Made by a program: the position numbers and the translations under genes. The notes under the pieces were generated by a model. It had not been told where the DNA came from, made no database searches, and saw only the letters and a list, made by a program, of their open reading frames with translations. 64,000 nucleotides of DNA from Nostoc sp. JL33 (lineage in GTDB: Bacteria; Cyanobacteriota; Cyanobacteriia; Cyanobacteriales; Nostocaceae): contig NZ_JABXKP010000035.1 in the NCBI RefSeq assembly GCF_017114985.1, positions 1-64,000 on the forward strand. Reading direction: 5' to 3'. Positions 36,032-45,675 of this stretch are shown in pieces (positions within the stretch are counted from its first letter, which is position 1; each line of letters opens with the position of its first letter).

Positions 36032-36487
36032 ATGGCTGAATCAAATATAAAATTTTCTAATTTAGTAGGGGTTTTTGTCTACGGCACGCTTAAACCAGGT
36101 GAAGCTAACTATCAAAGATACTGTGCTGGCAAAGTAGTAGATGTCAAAAGAGCCTTTGTACAAGGTAAATTGTTTGCTTTGCCAATGGGCTACCCAGCGA
36201 TGACGCTAGGGGATAGCCAAGTTCACGGATATTTACTCTCTTTTCCCAACTCAAGGATTTTAAATGAGCTAGATGTGCTGGAAGATTACCAGCCCAATAG
36301 ACAAACGGCAGAAAACCTCTATAATCGACAAATTATCGAGGTTTATCAGCCACAGTCGCTCTCTCTCGGTTGGGCTTGGGTTTATTTAATGACTCTAGAG
36401 CGAGTTGAGCAATTAGGAGGCTTCCTCCAACCTGACGGCTGCTGGAGCGGCTGTGGTTTAACCACAAAGTACAGTTATGATCTATGA
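36032..36487 (+). CDS. Gamma-glutamylcyclotransferase family protein
   Basis: 151 residues. VFVYGTLKPGEANYQRYC is the family's substrate loop (YGSL/YGTLxxG), and the LYNRQIIEV region and an acidic residue in LNELDVLEDYQPN fit the GGCT/BtrG fold. The fold cyclises gamma-glutamylamines, releasing 5-oxoproline; the exact substrate is uncertain. Tail-to-tail with the anti-sigma-like gene (17 bases apart). Confidence 0.88.
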   Translation: MAESNIKFSNLVGVFVYGTLKPGEANYQRYCAGKVVDVKRAFVQGKLFALPMGYPAMTLGDSQVHGYLLSFPNSRILNELDVLEDYQPNRQTAENLYNRQIIEVYQPQSLSLGWAWVYLMTLERVEQLGGFLQPDGCWSGCGLTTKYSYDL

Positions 36488-36503
36488 ACTATTAACTTTG
36501 CGA

Positions 36504-37118
36504 TTAGTTTATGTCCTGTTTGGAGTCCTGCCGTTGCGGCTGTACCTGATAGATTGAATTTTCTGGAGAGGCTACTGCTGCTTTCGGAATTTCAATTACC
36601 GGGTTATTTAGGCCCACCATCAGAGGGGAAGGGGGAACCATAGATACTGAGGACGTTTGTATCGGTTCTATTTGTGGCCCTTGTGCCAGTTGCGGCGTCC
36701 TGGAACCACCAGCTACTAAGCCCGATACTGCGCCGAGCGCACAAGCCGCAACTGCTGCACACCCCACCACCCAGTTTAAACGGGAACGGCGGCGCAAACG
36801 TGTCAATACTTGCTCAACTGTTGCTTCTGGTGAATGTTGGGCTGTTGGGACTGGGAGAGTCCGCAAGCCTTGGCGCAGCTTTAACAGTCGGGCATACAAG
36901 CATTGAACTGAGGCATCATTTGCCAGCCATTCTTCTACTTGCCTGCGTTCGGGGGCTGTGACTTCACCATCGAGGTAAGCACTCAATAACTCGAAGCGAT
37001 CGCGCTTCACCATATCCATAAGACCCGTTGATTCATTGGTATGCTTGCCCATTCCATCTGGCAAATCTTGAGGAAGTCGCAAAGGTGAACGGTCGAAAAA
37101 CTGAGAATCAGTAGTCAT
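36504..37118 (-). CDS. Membrane-anchored anti-sigma factor-like protein
   Basis: 204 residues. Residues about 40-95 (DRFELLSAYLDGEVTAPERR, QVEEWLANDASVQCLYARLL) resemble the sigma-binding anti-sigma domain, here without the usual zinc His-Cys motif. A transmembrane helix follows (LNWVVGCAAVAACALGAVSG), then a periplasmic Pro/Ser-rich tail. Located downstream of the sigma factor gene on the same strand, so it probably sequesters that sigma factor at the membrane. Confidence 0.8.
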   Translation of the reverse strand: MTTDSQFFDRSPLRLPQDLPDGMGKHTNESTGLMDMVKRDRFELLSAYLDGEVTAPERRQVEEWLANDASVQCLYARLLKLRQGLRTLPVPTAQHSPEATVEQVLTRLRRRSRLNWVVGCAAVAACALGAVSGLVAGGSRTPQLAQGPQIEPIQTSSVSMVPPSPLMVGLNNPVIEIPKAAVASPENSIYQVQPQRQDSKQDIN

Positions 37119-37271
37119 CTTAACATTATTACCAATTCATAAACGGGTAAACTGGGGGGAAAATTTGGAAAATTTGTCAATTTCCCTCCTAACGGCAGAA
37201 GCGATCTACTTTATGGTAATTCTTAATCAATGCTTAAATTCTGCCTAATGGCAGAGGCAAGATATTGTAAA

Positions 37272-37928
37272 TTAGGAGTCTAGATAAATCTGCAAGTGAG
37301 CTTGCAGCCTCGTTCTCGCTCTGGCTATTCTTGACTTGACAGTTCCTAAGGAAACTCCAGTGATTTCGGCAATTTCTTCGTATGCCAAGCCTTCGATTTC
37401 TCTGAGGACAATGGTAGTACGAAAGACTTCTGGTAGATCCGCGATCGCTTCCCGCAGTTGCTCGTAAAATTCTCTAGTTGTCAGTTCTTCCTCTGGGCCT
37501 GGGGTATCGCCGGCGATTTCCCAATCCATCTCACCATCCTCTAGCGAACGGGGAGCATCGAGTGACAAAGGACTCATAACCCGCTTACGTTTCCGCAACT
37601 CGTCGTAAAACAAGTTGGTGGCAATGCGGCTTAACCAGCCCCGAAATTTAGCAGGATCTTGTAATCGGTTAATATTCCGATACACTCGAATCCAAACTTC
37701 TTGAGCCAAATCGGCTCTGTCAGCCCAATCTGGAGCCAAGTGGTATAGAACTCTATCAACTTGACTTTGATAGCGGCGTAATAGTTCTGCAAACGCAACA
37801 CGATCTGGTCGCAGTCCCGCTTGACAGCGCAAAATTAAATCGTGGTTAGGGAGTTTGTCAACTTGCACTGATGCTTCTGGATACTTTGCATCAACCGTTG
37901 ACCAGGATACAGTGATCGACTGACTCAT
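37272..37928 (-). CDS. sigG: Group 3 (ECF-type) RNA polymerase sigma factor, SigG-like
   Basis: 218 residues. Region 2 is ADLAQEVWIRVYRNINRLQD with PAKFRGWLSRIATNLFYDEL. Region 4 is LPEVFRTTIVLREIEGLAYE with EIAEITGVSLGTVKSRIARA. Regions 3 and 1.1 are absent, as in ECF sigmas. The sequence is close to what I remember of cyanobacterial SigG, which responds to envelope or heat/high-light stress. A membrane-anchored anti-sigma-like gene follows after 153 bases. Confidence 0.88.
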   Translation of the reverse strand: MSQSITVSWSTVDAKYPEASVQVDKLPNHDLILRCQAGLRPDRVAFAELLRRYQSQVDRVLYHLAPDWADRADLAQEVWIRVYRNINRLQDPAKFRGWLSRIATNLFYDELRKRKRVMSPLSLDAPRSLEDGEMDWEIAGDTPGPEEELTTREFYEQLREAIADLPEVFRTTIVLREIEGLAYEEIAEITGVSLGTVKSRIARARTRLQAHLQIYLDS

Positions 37929-38295
37929 AGATCGTACTGGCTCTAAATCATCCCTATCTATTAGACCTGCTAATGAGACAGAAGTTCCATGCTAAGGTGA
38001 CGGATTTATGACTGGAACACTGAGGCAGACAATTTTGGATACATTTATAGCAATAAGGAGAGCCACTTTTTCCTTATACTGTTCGCATAGTTGCCCAAGA
38101 CCCATCAACTAACAAAAGCGCAGTTATATGCACATTTTGCTACTTTTGACAACTGGGTATATACGCTTGATAAAAATAATTAAATCTGGTTATAAGGATG
38201 AAGATAAAAATTTTGTAATTCTAGCTTCTTGATGCCTTTAAAAATCAGGTAATAATTTCTGGAAGTTGGGTTGCTGTAGTTACTATAAGGGTGAT
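37929..38295. other. Intergenic, sigG upstream region
   Basis: AT-rich, no gene or strong palindrome seen. The sigG promoter should lie at 37929-38100. Confidence 0.45.
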
Positions 38296-38448
38296 TTATT
38301 TTTTTGATTTTGTCACTAGAATAGTTGCTGATTGTTCTACTTGTGACCCGTAGGTAGCACCAGGGTTATTTTGCTTTGGTACGCGAACTTGAAAAAAGAA
38401 ACTCAGGGAAAATGTAATTGTGACTGCTAGCAATAGTTTTTCAAGCAT
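38296..38448 (-). CDS. Small single-pass membrane protein, hypothetical
   Basis: 50 residues from the ATG at 38448, preceded by GGGAGA. MLEKLLLAVTITFSLSFFFQ is a signal or transmembrane helix followed by a polar tail (GSQVEQSATILVTKSKK). The frame opens earlier at 38478 without a ribosome site. Short and not recognised, so moderate confidence only. Confidence 0.45.
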   Translation of the reverse strand: MLEKLLLAVTITFSLSFFFQVRVPKQNNPGATYGSQVEQSATILVTKSKK

Positions 38449-38697
38449 GGTTTTTCTCCCACCGACACCATTAATCATTGATTGCTACATTTCAGTTCCA
38501 CCAGAAAGTCTAAGTATTGGCTTACAACCCCCAAAACTCTTGGAGTTTTGCTGCTGGGACAATTTGCATAGTCTTAGTTTGCCCAGAGGTGTTGGCAGAT
38601 TTATATCGGAAATGATAAGTATTGATAAATTTTTGATAATCGGATGATGAACGCATCCAATTGCTCGGCTGGATATGTCAGGGATAAACAATAGGCG

Positions 38698-39660
38698 ATG
38701 GCAATGGTAAGAAACGAATCTGTAGGGCGTATGGTAATGTTGCTCTGTTTTGGCACAGCATTTTTATCTTTAGCTGTCCATTGGCGCATTACTACGGCAA
38801 CACGGCTGTCTGAGAAGTCTGCATCTAGTTCGATGCGGCGAGATTCTACCCTAACCAATCCCAAGGGAAGCCGCCCAGAAGGAGTCTACAAGAATCTTTC
38901 CCAAGTGAGTTTAGGGGAAATTGCGCTGGGTGCATCTGTGCCGCCTGGTGAAGTCACCCAAGGCTCAACTACTGCCCAGAGAGCGTTTACACCAAAGCCC
39001 TCTGCGATTAAGCCTCAAACTAAGTCGAAAATAATTAAGAAGAATATAGCCAAAGCAACTACTCTGAGGGCTGCTACACTCAGGTCTTCTGGTATTAAGC
39101 CTCAAACTCAGCCCCAAATCATTAAGAATAATCTAGCTAAAGCAACTGTACCAACTAAGACGCGGCTGGTGGCGCAAGCAGAAAGACAAAATCCGGTTGC
39201 GGATAGTTGGCCCAAAACTCTATGGTCTCAGGCTTCAGCCCAACAAATACCATCTAGTAGGCTGGCAAATACCAAGACGCAAGTAGTGGTTGTTTTAAGC
39301 GATCGCCGCACCTATGTATACGCAGGAGATGAGGTGATCGCCAGCTACCCAATTGCTATCGGTAAGAAAGGTTGGGAAACGCCCACAGGTTCTTTCCAGG
39401 TGATCCATATGCGACATTATCCAATCTGGCGTCACCCAATTACGGGCAAAGTATTTCAAGCTGGTACCGATAGTCCCTTGGGAGACAGATGGATTGGTTT
39501 TTGGTCAGATGGACGGAATGAAATTGGCTTTCATGGCACACCGGATATTGACCTGGTAGGAACGGCTGTATCCCACGGCTGTTTAAGAATGCGTAATTCT
39601 GATGTCCGATTGTTGTATGAGCAAGTGAGTTTAGGAACAACAGTGGTAGTGCGTAATTAA
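38698..39660 (+). CDS. L,D-transpeptidase (YkuD domain)
   Basis: 320 residues. An N-terminal membrane/signal helix (MVMLLCFGTAFLSLAVHW), then about 150 residues of Lys/Thr/Ala-rich linker with a near-duplicate (IKPQTKSKIIKKNIAKATT and IKPQTQPQIIKNNLAKAT), then the YkuD domain (about 200-320). The catalytic motif is SHGCLRMRNSDV with the preceding HGTPDIDLVG; Cys is the nucleophile. It forms 3-3 peptidoglycan cross-links or attaches proteins to murein in the periplasm. Its stop abuts the stop of the convergent ComFB-like gene. Confidence 0.93.
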   Translation: MAMVRNESVGRMVMLLCFGTAFLSLAVHWRITTATRLSEKSASSSMRRDSTLTNPKGSRPEGVYKNLSQVSLGEIALGASVPPGEVTQGSTTAQRAFTPKPSAIKPQTKSKIIKKNIAKATTLRAATLRSSGIKPQTQPQIIKNNLAKATVPTKTRLVAQAERQNPVADSWPKTLWSQASAQQIPSSRLANTKTQVVVVLSDRRTYVYAGDEVIASYPIAIGKKGWETPTGSFQVIHMRHYPIWRHPITGKVFQAGTDSPLGDRWIGFWSDGRNEIGFHGTPDIDLVGTAVSHGCLRMRNSDVRLLYEQVSLGTTVVVRN

Positions 39661-40233
39661 TTAAGGGTCGTTGTCCTTTGGCTCGTCCTTTGGCTGGTCA
39701 TTTTGCTCAAAGTTAGGTGCGTATGTCTGGAGTAAAGCACTAACTTGGCGGACAATTTCATTGCCAATGTTTTTGCCTAATGCTTGCCGTTCTGGGAAGA
39801 AATTAGGTTGATCGAGGTAACGGTTAATTGCCTCACTTACTTGCTGAGAAATTAATTCTTGCAGTTGTGCCTGAGCCGTTTGGCGCTGGAAGCTAGCACC
39901 TTCTTCTGTAGTAGCATACAAAGGTGGTAGCCGATTGAGAGCGTAAGCAGCAATATCTCCGACATCCAGAGAAGTTTCACTACTGGCTTCAATTTCTGCG
40001 ACTCGCGCGATCGCTTCCGTCAGTACCAATTCTTCCATAACGTTAATGAATTGTTTGCGAGGTACCGCCACTACCTCACCAGTCAATAGTGCTCCCATCA
40101 ACCGATCCAGCGCCATATACTCTTCAATTGAGAGTTCCGAGGCGTTGTCACAGATTCTACCGACTTCTGCTTCCATTGCTGGTGTCAAATAACCATCCTG
40201 GAGAGCTTGTTCTACAATTTTTTCGATGCTCAT
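39661..40233 (-). CDS. Late competence development ComFB family protein
   Basis: About 190 residues from the ATG at 40233 (frame open to 40248). The ComFB-like core is MEELVLTEAIARVAEIEAS and SLDVGDIAAYALNRLPPLYA, with the conserved ALNxLPPxY signature. The C-terminal third is coiled and polar. ComFB proteins in cyanobacteria have been linked to c-di-AMP/c-di-GMP binding and natural competence; the role of this copy is unknown. Tail-to-tail with the L,D-transpeptidase gene with zero spacing. Confidence 0.85.
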   Translation of the reverse strand: MSIEKIVEQALQDGYLTPAMEAEVGRICDNASELSIEEYMALDRLMGALLTGEVVAVPRKQFINVMEELVLTEAIARVAEIEASSETSLDVGDIAAYALNRLPPLYATTEEGASFQRQTAQAQLQELISQQVSEAINRYLDQPNFFPERQALGKNIGNEIVRQVSALLQTYAPNFEQNDQPKDEPKDNDP

Positions 40234-40353
40234 AATGCTTATCATCATTTAGTTAGCAAAGCTTGGTAGGGACGGTATCAACCCAATTTCTTTTGCCTAA
40301 TTCTCAGCAAAAAAAACACAAATTATGCACAAACGCGATCAATTCCGCCTCTA

Positions 40354-41289
40354 CTAGTTAACGACCTTAGTTCGCCAAGGTGTTGGATCAACAGATTGTC
40401 CGTTGACATACAGACCCCAGTGCAAATGTGGCCCCGTAGCAGCACCTGTTGAACCTACTGCACCAATTAGTTGACCAGCTTTCACAAAATCACCTTCTTT
40501 AACGTTAATACGACTCAGGTGCATGAAAATACTGGTTACTCCTTGACCGTGGTCAATGCCAACTACGTTACCGTGTATCCGAAACCCTTGGGATACCCTA
40601 CCTACCAAAGCAACTCGTCCAGAGGCTGGGGCAATTACTGGTGAACCGGCAGCACCAGCGTAGTCAAGACCACGATGATAGTAGTCTTTTGCAAATGTAC
40701 CATTATAGTAGCGACGTACACCATAGTTTGTACTCATCCGCCCTGTATTTGGCTTTAGGAATACTCCATTCCAATACTTTTGTGGGGTTTGTAATGCCTT
40801 AAAAGCTGCCACACGCTTAAGTTCATACTCTGTGGCATCCACTCCGGCTTTCCCTGGTGGCAAAGTAATGCGTTGTACGGGGAACTTGCGATTAAGCACA
40901 TTCACTGCCAAGTTTTGTACTTGACCATCTCCGGCGACCCGAAGTGTTCTAGTTCCAGATTTTTCTAGTGGAGTTGTGGGAACAAAAGCCCGATACTGAT
41001 TGGGTGCAATTTTAAAGGTTGGGTACGTATTTTTACCAGTAGCAACTGTGGGATTTGTAGTATTCTCAGAATTATCTAAATTAATTTTTACTGATAGTGT
41101 ATCTCCTAATTTAGGATTAGTTGGAGTCACCTGTACTTGCAAAGCATCTACAGGCAATGCCAAGGTGAGAGGGAGAACAGCAAATATTCCCTTTAAGATA
41201 TTTATTGCACGGCGATTGGTTGTCAAAGCTTTGACATCAAAACCGAGCAACTTTTTGTTTGAACTACTAGCGCTATTCTCAATAATCAT
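40354..41289 (-). CDS. M23 family metallopeptidase
   Basis: 311 residues. A hydrophobic N-terminal segment near residues 30-48 (ILKGIFAVLPLTLALPVDAL) suggests export. Residues about 190-305 are a LytM/M23 domain: zinc ligands His and Asp in YHRGLDYAG, then HLH in GPHLHWGLYVNG, with DHGQGVTSIFMHLSRINVKE. It would cleave peptidoglycan cross-bridges or act as an amidase activator. Single gene. Confidence 0.92.
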   Translation of the reverse strand: MIIENSASSSNKKLLGFDVKALTTNRRAINILKGIFAVLPLTLALPVDALQVQVTPTNPKLGDTLSVKINLDNSENTTNPTVATGKNTYPTFKIAPNQYRAFVPTTPLEKSGTRTLRVAGDGQVQNLAVNVLNRKFPVQRITLPPGKAGVDATEYELKRVAAFKALQTPQKYWNGVFLKPNTGRMSTNYGVRRYYNGTFAKDYYHRGLDYAGAAGSPVIAPASGRVALVGRVSQGFRIHGNVVGIDHGQGVTSIFMHLSRINVKEGDFVKAGQLIGAVGSTGAATGPHLHWGLYVNGQSVDPTPWRTKVVN

Positions 41290-41745
41290 AGAGCTACAAA
41301 AAATCCCTTGCTTGTGTTGAAAAATAGACTAGTTTATTACAACTAGTGTTTCCTGTTTGAAGCTTATATTGTTGAAAACCGTAAATTTTCGGAAATCCTC
41401 CAGGTATTTATGGATTACAAGAAGGAATCATTTGATCTGTAATTTTAGTGAATTGGTCTTAACTCTAATAACCAAGGTGTATGACATTGGCAATCAGCAT
41501 AAAATTTAACTAGATTGATGGCAAAAAGGCTCTCGTGGCTTGCCATAGGTGTCACTTGTTAGGCAACAAAGGAAACTCGTTGTGGTTACAGTCATCACAT
41601 AATGATACTTGAAGGAAATCTTGGTATCAACTGGACACTTGTTCAACTGGACACTAATATCACACTGCGAGGCTGAAATCGGTATAGGTAAATCACCCAA
41701 ACCAGGTAAGTCAGTCGGCGAGGATAAATCAAACTATATTAAATA

Positions 41746-41877
41746 AACGCGATGTGCAACTTAAATATTCTGACTTCTCTTTTAAAAGCTAAAAGAAGAG
41801 AGGCTTTGAATTTCCCCCTTCCCTATAGAGGAAGGGGGCTGGGGGGTTAGGTTTGAGTAAAAGTTGCACACAGCGTT
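41746..41877. mobile_element. 132-bp MITE-like element
   Basis: AACGCGATGTGCAACTT (41746-41762) against AAGTTGCACACAGCGTT (41861-41877), 15 of 17 inverted matches. The interior has CCCCCTTCCC/GGAAGGGGG. Non-coding. Confidence 0.78.
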
Positions 41878-41929
41878 AAATAATGTAAATATCTTCAAAT
41901 TTGCTCGTAGCGTCTCTAAAAGAGGCTAT

Positions 41930-42120
41930 GCGAACAAAATAGGGCTGAAGTAGCCCTGGCGACTGGAAGTCGCGCGCCAGGTGCTTCAAGTCGGCAAAGC
42001 CGCCCAACGCACTGGCTTGGCTACACAAGCGAAACCCACCTCCGTGGGTTAAAAACCTTGATTTATCGTTAGTCCACGGAGGTAGACGAGAGTTTGTGTA
42101 GTAGCGAATTTTATTCGCCC
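41930..42120. repeat. CCTCCGTGG hairpin repeat
   Basis: Contains CTGGCGACTGGAAGTCGCG, then AACCCACCTCCGTGGGTT and GTCCACGGAGGTAGACGAG, ending TTGTGTAGTAGCGAAT. Same family as at 24229, 24391, 60273 and 61287. Confidence 0.8.
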
Positions 42121-42216
42121 AATACTTTTCAAACATCCTCTAACTAGAAACTTTTATTAAAGGCTGGTAGTAGCGCTTTAGCTGTAAAAAACCATAAATC
42201 TAACTAATGCACAAAT

Positions 42217-42906
42217 TTAGGCTGATAGGTTTACTTTTGACTTGATGCCATCTTCCATGTGAACGATGCGATCGGCAATGTCTAGGATGCGGTTGTCATG
42301 AGTAACCATCAAGATGGTACAGCCTTGTTCTTTTGCCAGTTTTTGGATGAGATTGACTACATCTCGTCCCGATTGACTATCAAGGGCGGCGGTAGGTTCA
42401 TCCGCGAGGATTATTTGAGGATGACTGACTAAAGCACGAGCGATCGCTACTCTTTGTTTTTGCCCCCCAGACAGTTTATCAGGATAGTAATGCAAATGAT
42501 TTCCTAATCCTACCTGCTCTAACATCTGGGCTGACCTAGCTTGCATCTTTTTTAACCCAAGATGTCTGTGCAATTCTAAAGCCATTTTGACGTTTTCGAG
42601 TGCGGTCAAACTACCATGCAAGTTATGTGCTTGGAAAATATAACCGTTATGGCGTCGCGCTTGCACTAGTTGTTCACCACTAGCACCACAAAGTTCTCGT
42701 CCCAACACCCGCAAACTACCAGATTGGCTAGAACGCAACCCACCCACTAAGGTTAGCAAGGTAGTTTTTCCAGAACCAGAGGGGCCAGTCATGATAATAA
42801 TTTCACCGGCGTTAATCTCTAAGTTGATATTACATAAAACTTGCTTGCGGAGTGAGCCGTGACCAAAGTGGTAGTCGAGATTCTGGATGGAGATGACGGG
42901 AAACAT
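42217..42906 (-). CDS. devA: DevA-type ABC transporter ATP-binding protein
   Basis: 229 residues. Walker A GPSGSGKTT (41-49), Q-loop, signature LSGGQKQRVAIARAL, Walker B ILADEPTAALDSQS and the switch His in MVTHDNR. Last gene of a devB-devC-devA set; DevBCA-type machines act with TolC to export envelope glycolipids (heterocyst layer) in Nostoc. Several paralogous sets exist per genome, so this may not be the heterocyst one. The gap of 138 bases to devC contains heptamer repeats. Confidence 0.92.
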   Translation of the reverse strand: MFPVISIQNLDYHFGHGSLRKQVLCNINLEINAGEIIIMTGPSGSGKTTLLTLVGGLRSSQSGSLRVLGRELCGASGEQLVQARRHNGYIFQAHNLHGSLTALENVKMALELHRHLGLKKMQARSAQMLEQVGLGNHLHYYPDKLSGGQKQRVAIARALVSHPQIILADEPTAALDSQSGRDVVNLIQKLAKEQGCTILMVTHDNRILDIADRIVHMEDGIKSKVNLSA

Positions 42907-42908
42907 AT

Positions 42909-42990
42909 TTGGGGGATGGGGAGTGGGGAGTGGGGAGTGGAGAGTGGCGAGAGACGCGATTAATCGCGTCTGTACGGAGTGGGGAGTTAG
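42909..42990. repeat. GGGGAGT heptamer run and small palindrome
   Basis: A run of GGGGAGT/GGAGAGT heptamers followed by AGACGCGATTAATCGCGTCT, a 20-base perfect palindrome. It occupies the devC-devA gap. Confidence 0.8.
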
Positions 42991-43044
42991 AAGTTACCAG
43001 TTGTAAAAATTCTTCCCTATTCCCTACTCCCCACTCCCCTAGTT

Positions 43045-44220
43045 CTAAAACATATCAGCAGGATCGGTGGCTTGGAGTTTGCGGGTGGCGATCGCACCGG
43101 AAATTGCACACATAATGATAGTCAGCACTAATACCTGTAACGCTCGAATCGCAGTCATGTACATGGGCAAATTTGTGGCACTGCGAGTCAGTTGGTAAAG
43201 TGCTAAGGACACTCCCAATCCGGGGAAGAAGCCCAGTGCTGCCAATATCAACGATTCTTCAAGCACGACACCTAGCAGGTAGTAATTGCTATATCCCATT
43301 GCTTTGAAGGTGGCGTATTCCCGAACATGGGCATTAACATCGGTGGAGAGGACTTGATAGACGATAATTACGCCCACCACAAAGCCCATCGATACACCCA
43401 GGCTGAAAATAAACCCAATTGGGGAATTTGTTCTCCAGAAGTTGTTCTCAAGTTCAATAAATTCGGCGTGGGTTAATACTCTGACATCATCTCTGAGATA
43501 GGCTTTTAATGTTGCTGCTACCTTTTTCGGGTCATAGCCTGGTTTAAGAAGAATCAAACCTAGACTGACACTGCTGGACTGTCGCCCAGAAAATAGCCGC
43601 AAAAAGTTTTCATCGCTGGTGATTAGATTGCCATCAGAACCAAAGGAAGCCCCGACTTGGAATAAGCCACTAATGGTAATTGTGCGCCGTTCTATTTCGG
43701 CAGTCAGGGTTTTACCTTGGTCAATTTGAGCGATCGCTTTTTGATAATCTCCTCTTGCACCACGATCGAATAAGACGGTATCCGGCATTTTGATCGCTTG
43801 CAATTGCTGGTTAACATCCGGTAAGTCAAAGGCTGGCTTATCTGGGTTAAACCCGATAACTAACACCCCCGTCTCGCGGTGTGTTTGGGGATTTTTCCAG
43901 ATTGTGTTGTTGAAATACATTGGTTCGGCCGACTTCACCCCTGGTATATCCATTGCTTGGTAAAGTCGCCGACGAGAAAATGTAGACAAGCTTGGCAAGT
44001 TACGGGCTTGGGGACTGGTTAAAACAATGTCTGCTTGCAAACTGCGATGTAGTCTGGTGTTACTGTCATAGAGCGCAGTCTGAAAGCCTAGCTGCATGAA
44101 CATGAGAAGATCCGCAAAGGCAATGCCTGACAATGCCACCAACAGACGGCTTTTTTCATGATTCAGTTGCAGCCATCCTAGAGGGGTTCGCCGTCGCAGT
44201 TGTTTGATTAATTGCATCAT
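43045..44220 (-). CDS. devC: DevC-type ABC transporter permease
   Basis: 391 residues, FtsX/MacB-like topology: one transmembrane helix near the N-terminus (LLVALSGIAFADLLMFMQLG), a large periplasmic domain (about 50-265), then three helices at the C-terminus (IGFIFSLGVSMGFVVGVIIV; SLILAALGFFPGLGVSLALY; LVLTIIMCAISGAIATRKL). Matches DevC in length and blocks. It works with the DevA ATPase and the DevB adaptor. Confidence 0.92.
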   Translation of the reverse strand: MMQLIKQLRRRTPLGWLQLNHEKSRLLVALSGIAFADLLMFMQLGFQTALYDSNTRLHRSLQADIVLTSPQARNLPSLSTFSRRRLYQAMDIPGVKSAEPMYFNNTIWKNPQTHRETGVLVIGFNPDKPAFDLPDVNQQLQAIKMPDTVLFDRGARGDYQKAIAQIDQGKTLTAEIERRTITISGLFQVGASFGSDGNLITSDENFLRLFSGRQSSSVSLGLILLKPGYDPKKVAATLKAYLRDDVRVLTHAEFIELENNFWRTNSPIGFIFSLGVSMGFVVGVIIVYQVLSTDVNAHVREYATFKAMGYSNYYLLGVVLEESLILAALGFFPGLGVSLALYQLTRSATNLPMYMTAIRALQVLVLTIIMCAISGAIATRKLQATDPADMF

Positions 44221-44227
44221 AAAAAAA

Positions 44228-44370
<143 letters not shown>

Positions 44371-44475
44371 ACTTTCCCTATGCCCAATACCCTATACTTC
44401 TCTACGAGAGGCTGCGCCAACGACTTCTCTACGAGACGCTACGCGAACGCTCAGTACAAGTGCCCAATGCCCTTT

Positions 44476-45675
44476 TTACAATTCAATTACTGCTTTAACT
44501 TGCATATTAGTTAAGGTGGCAGCTTTTTGGCTGGAGGCTTCATCTAGTCGGATATGGACTTCTACTACTCTGTTATCGATATTGCTGACGGGATCTGTGT
44601 TGATGACATTTTGCCGCCGCACCTGTAAGCCTTTGCGATCTACGATTCCCTGCAATTCAATCGGGAGGTAATCACCAAATACTCGCACTTGCTGCCCTGA
44701 ATGTACTTTGGCGATATCGCTTTCGTAGACTTCAGCTATTACATACATCTGGCTGGTTTGTCCAATATCTGCAATGCCATCATTTGATACCAATTCCCCT
44801 GGATGGGTGTGGATCTCAAATACCTGTCCATTTTGGGGCGATCGCACCTGGGCCTGTTCGAGATTGACTTTTGCTAAATTCATCGCTGCTACGGCACGAT
44901 TGACTTCTGCTTGAGCAACTTCTACATCTACTCCGCGGACTTCGGCGATTTCATCAAGTTTTGCTGTGGCTTCTTTCACCTGTTGCTGGCTAGTCGATTG
45001 GGTACGATTTAATTGTGCCTGTGTTTGTTGTAGGCTTTTTTGGGCGGTTTCCAAGTTTAAACGCTTGCTATCCCGTTGGGAGGCGGAAATTGCGCCCTGT
45101 TGATCTAGTTGCTGATAGCGTTCGTCTTCTGCTTGGGCGTTACGCACTTCGGCTTGGAATCGCTCAATTGTCGCTGCTTGGGTATTAATATCACCTTGGC
45201 GTTCTGCTTCTAGGCGGGCGATCGCGGCTTTTTGAGCGGCAATTTCACCGCGTTTAGCACCTGCTTGAGTGCGGTTTAGGTTTGCCTGGGCTACTTTCAC
45301 TTGTTCCTGTGCCTCTTTTAATGCTGCTTGCAGGCGATCGCGGCTGTTCAAAATCGCAACCACCTGTCCTGCTTTTACCGGATCTCCCTCCTTCACCAAC
45401 AACTTTTCTACCTGACTTCCTTCTGCAGACACCGCAGCAGAGAGTTTAATTACCTTTCCCTGTGGTTCAATCCGCCCTAAAGCTGTTACTGTTTTTAACT
45501 GTGGCAATTGTGTTGCTGGCACTTGTGCCTCTGAATTTGCATAATTGTGCCAGCGTTTTACTATATAAAAACTGATTCCGCCAACCAATAAAGATGCAAT
45601 TATACCTATAGCAATGGATGGACGCAGAATAAACTTAGGGGACGTTCTGTACCCTAGCTTTGAGTTTCGCACCAT
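44476..45675 (-). CDS. devB: DevB-type HlyD family membrane fusion protein
   Basis: 399 residues. N-terminal transmembrane helix (IAIGIIASLLVGGISFYIV), then a lipoyl-type strand LSAAVSAEGSQVEKLLVKEG, a long coiled-coil hairpin (about 120-265, Gln/Ala/Arg-rich) and a beta-barrel (IHTHPGELVSNDGIADIGQT). Periplasmic adaptor between DevA/DevC and TolC. First gene of the set; 255-base gap to devC contains repeats, which is long for an operon. Confidence 0.92.
   Translation of the reverse strand: MVRNSKLGYRTSPKFILRPSIAIGIIASLLVGGISFYIVKRWHNYANSEAQVPATQLPQLKTVTALGRIEPQGKVIKLSAAVSAEGSQVEKLLVKEGDPVKAGQVVAILNSRDRLQAALKEAQEQVKVAQANLNRTQAGAKRGEIAAQKAAIARLEAERQGDINTQAATIERFQAEVRNAQAEDERYQQLDQQGAISASQRDSKRLNLETAQKSLQQTQAQLNRTQSTSQQQVKEATAKLDEIAEVRGVDVEVAQAEVNRAVAAMNLAKVNLEQAQVRSPQNGQVFEIHTHPGELVSNDGIADIGQTSQMYVIAEVYESDIAKVHSGQQVRVFGDYLPIELQGIVDRKGLQVRRQNVINTDPVSNIDNRVVEVHIRLDEASSQKAATLTNMQVKAVIEL

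Larger units (their letters stand above)
41290..42216. other. Long intergenic stretch with two repeat elements
   Basis: No gene supported. Contains a MITE with AACGC...GTGCAACTT ends (41746-41877) and a CCTCCGTGG hairpin repeat (about 41930-42120). The promoter of the M23 gene is expected at 41290-41450. Confidence 0.65.

Noticed and set aside
41506..41700. 64-codon reverse-strand frame
   Set aside because: No ribosome site, no recognisable fold, unusual residue composition; lies in an intergenic region.
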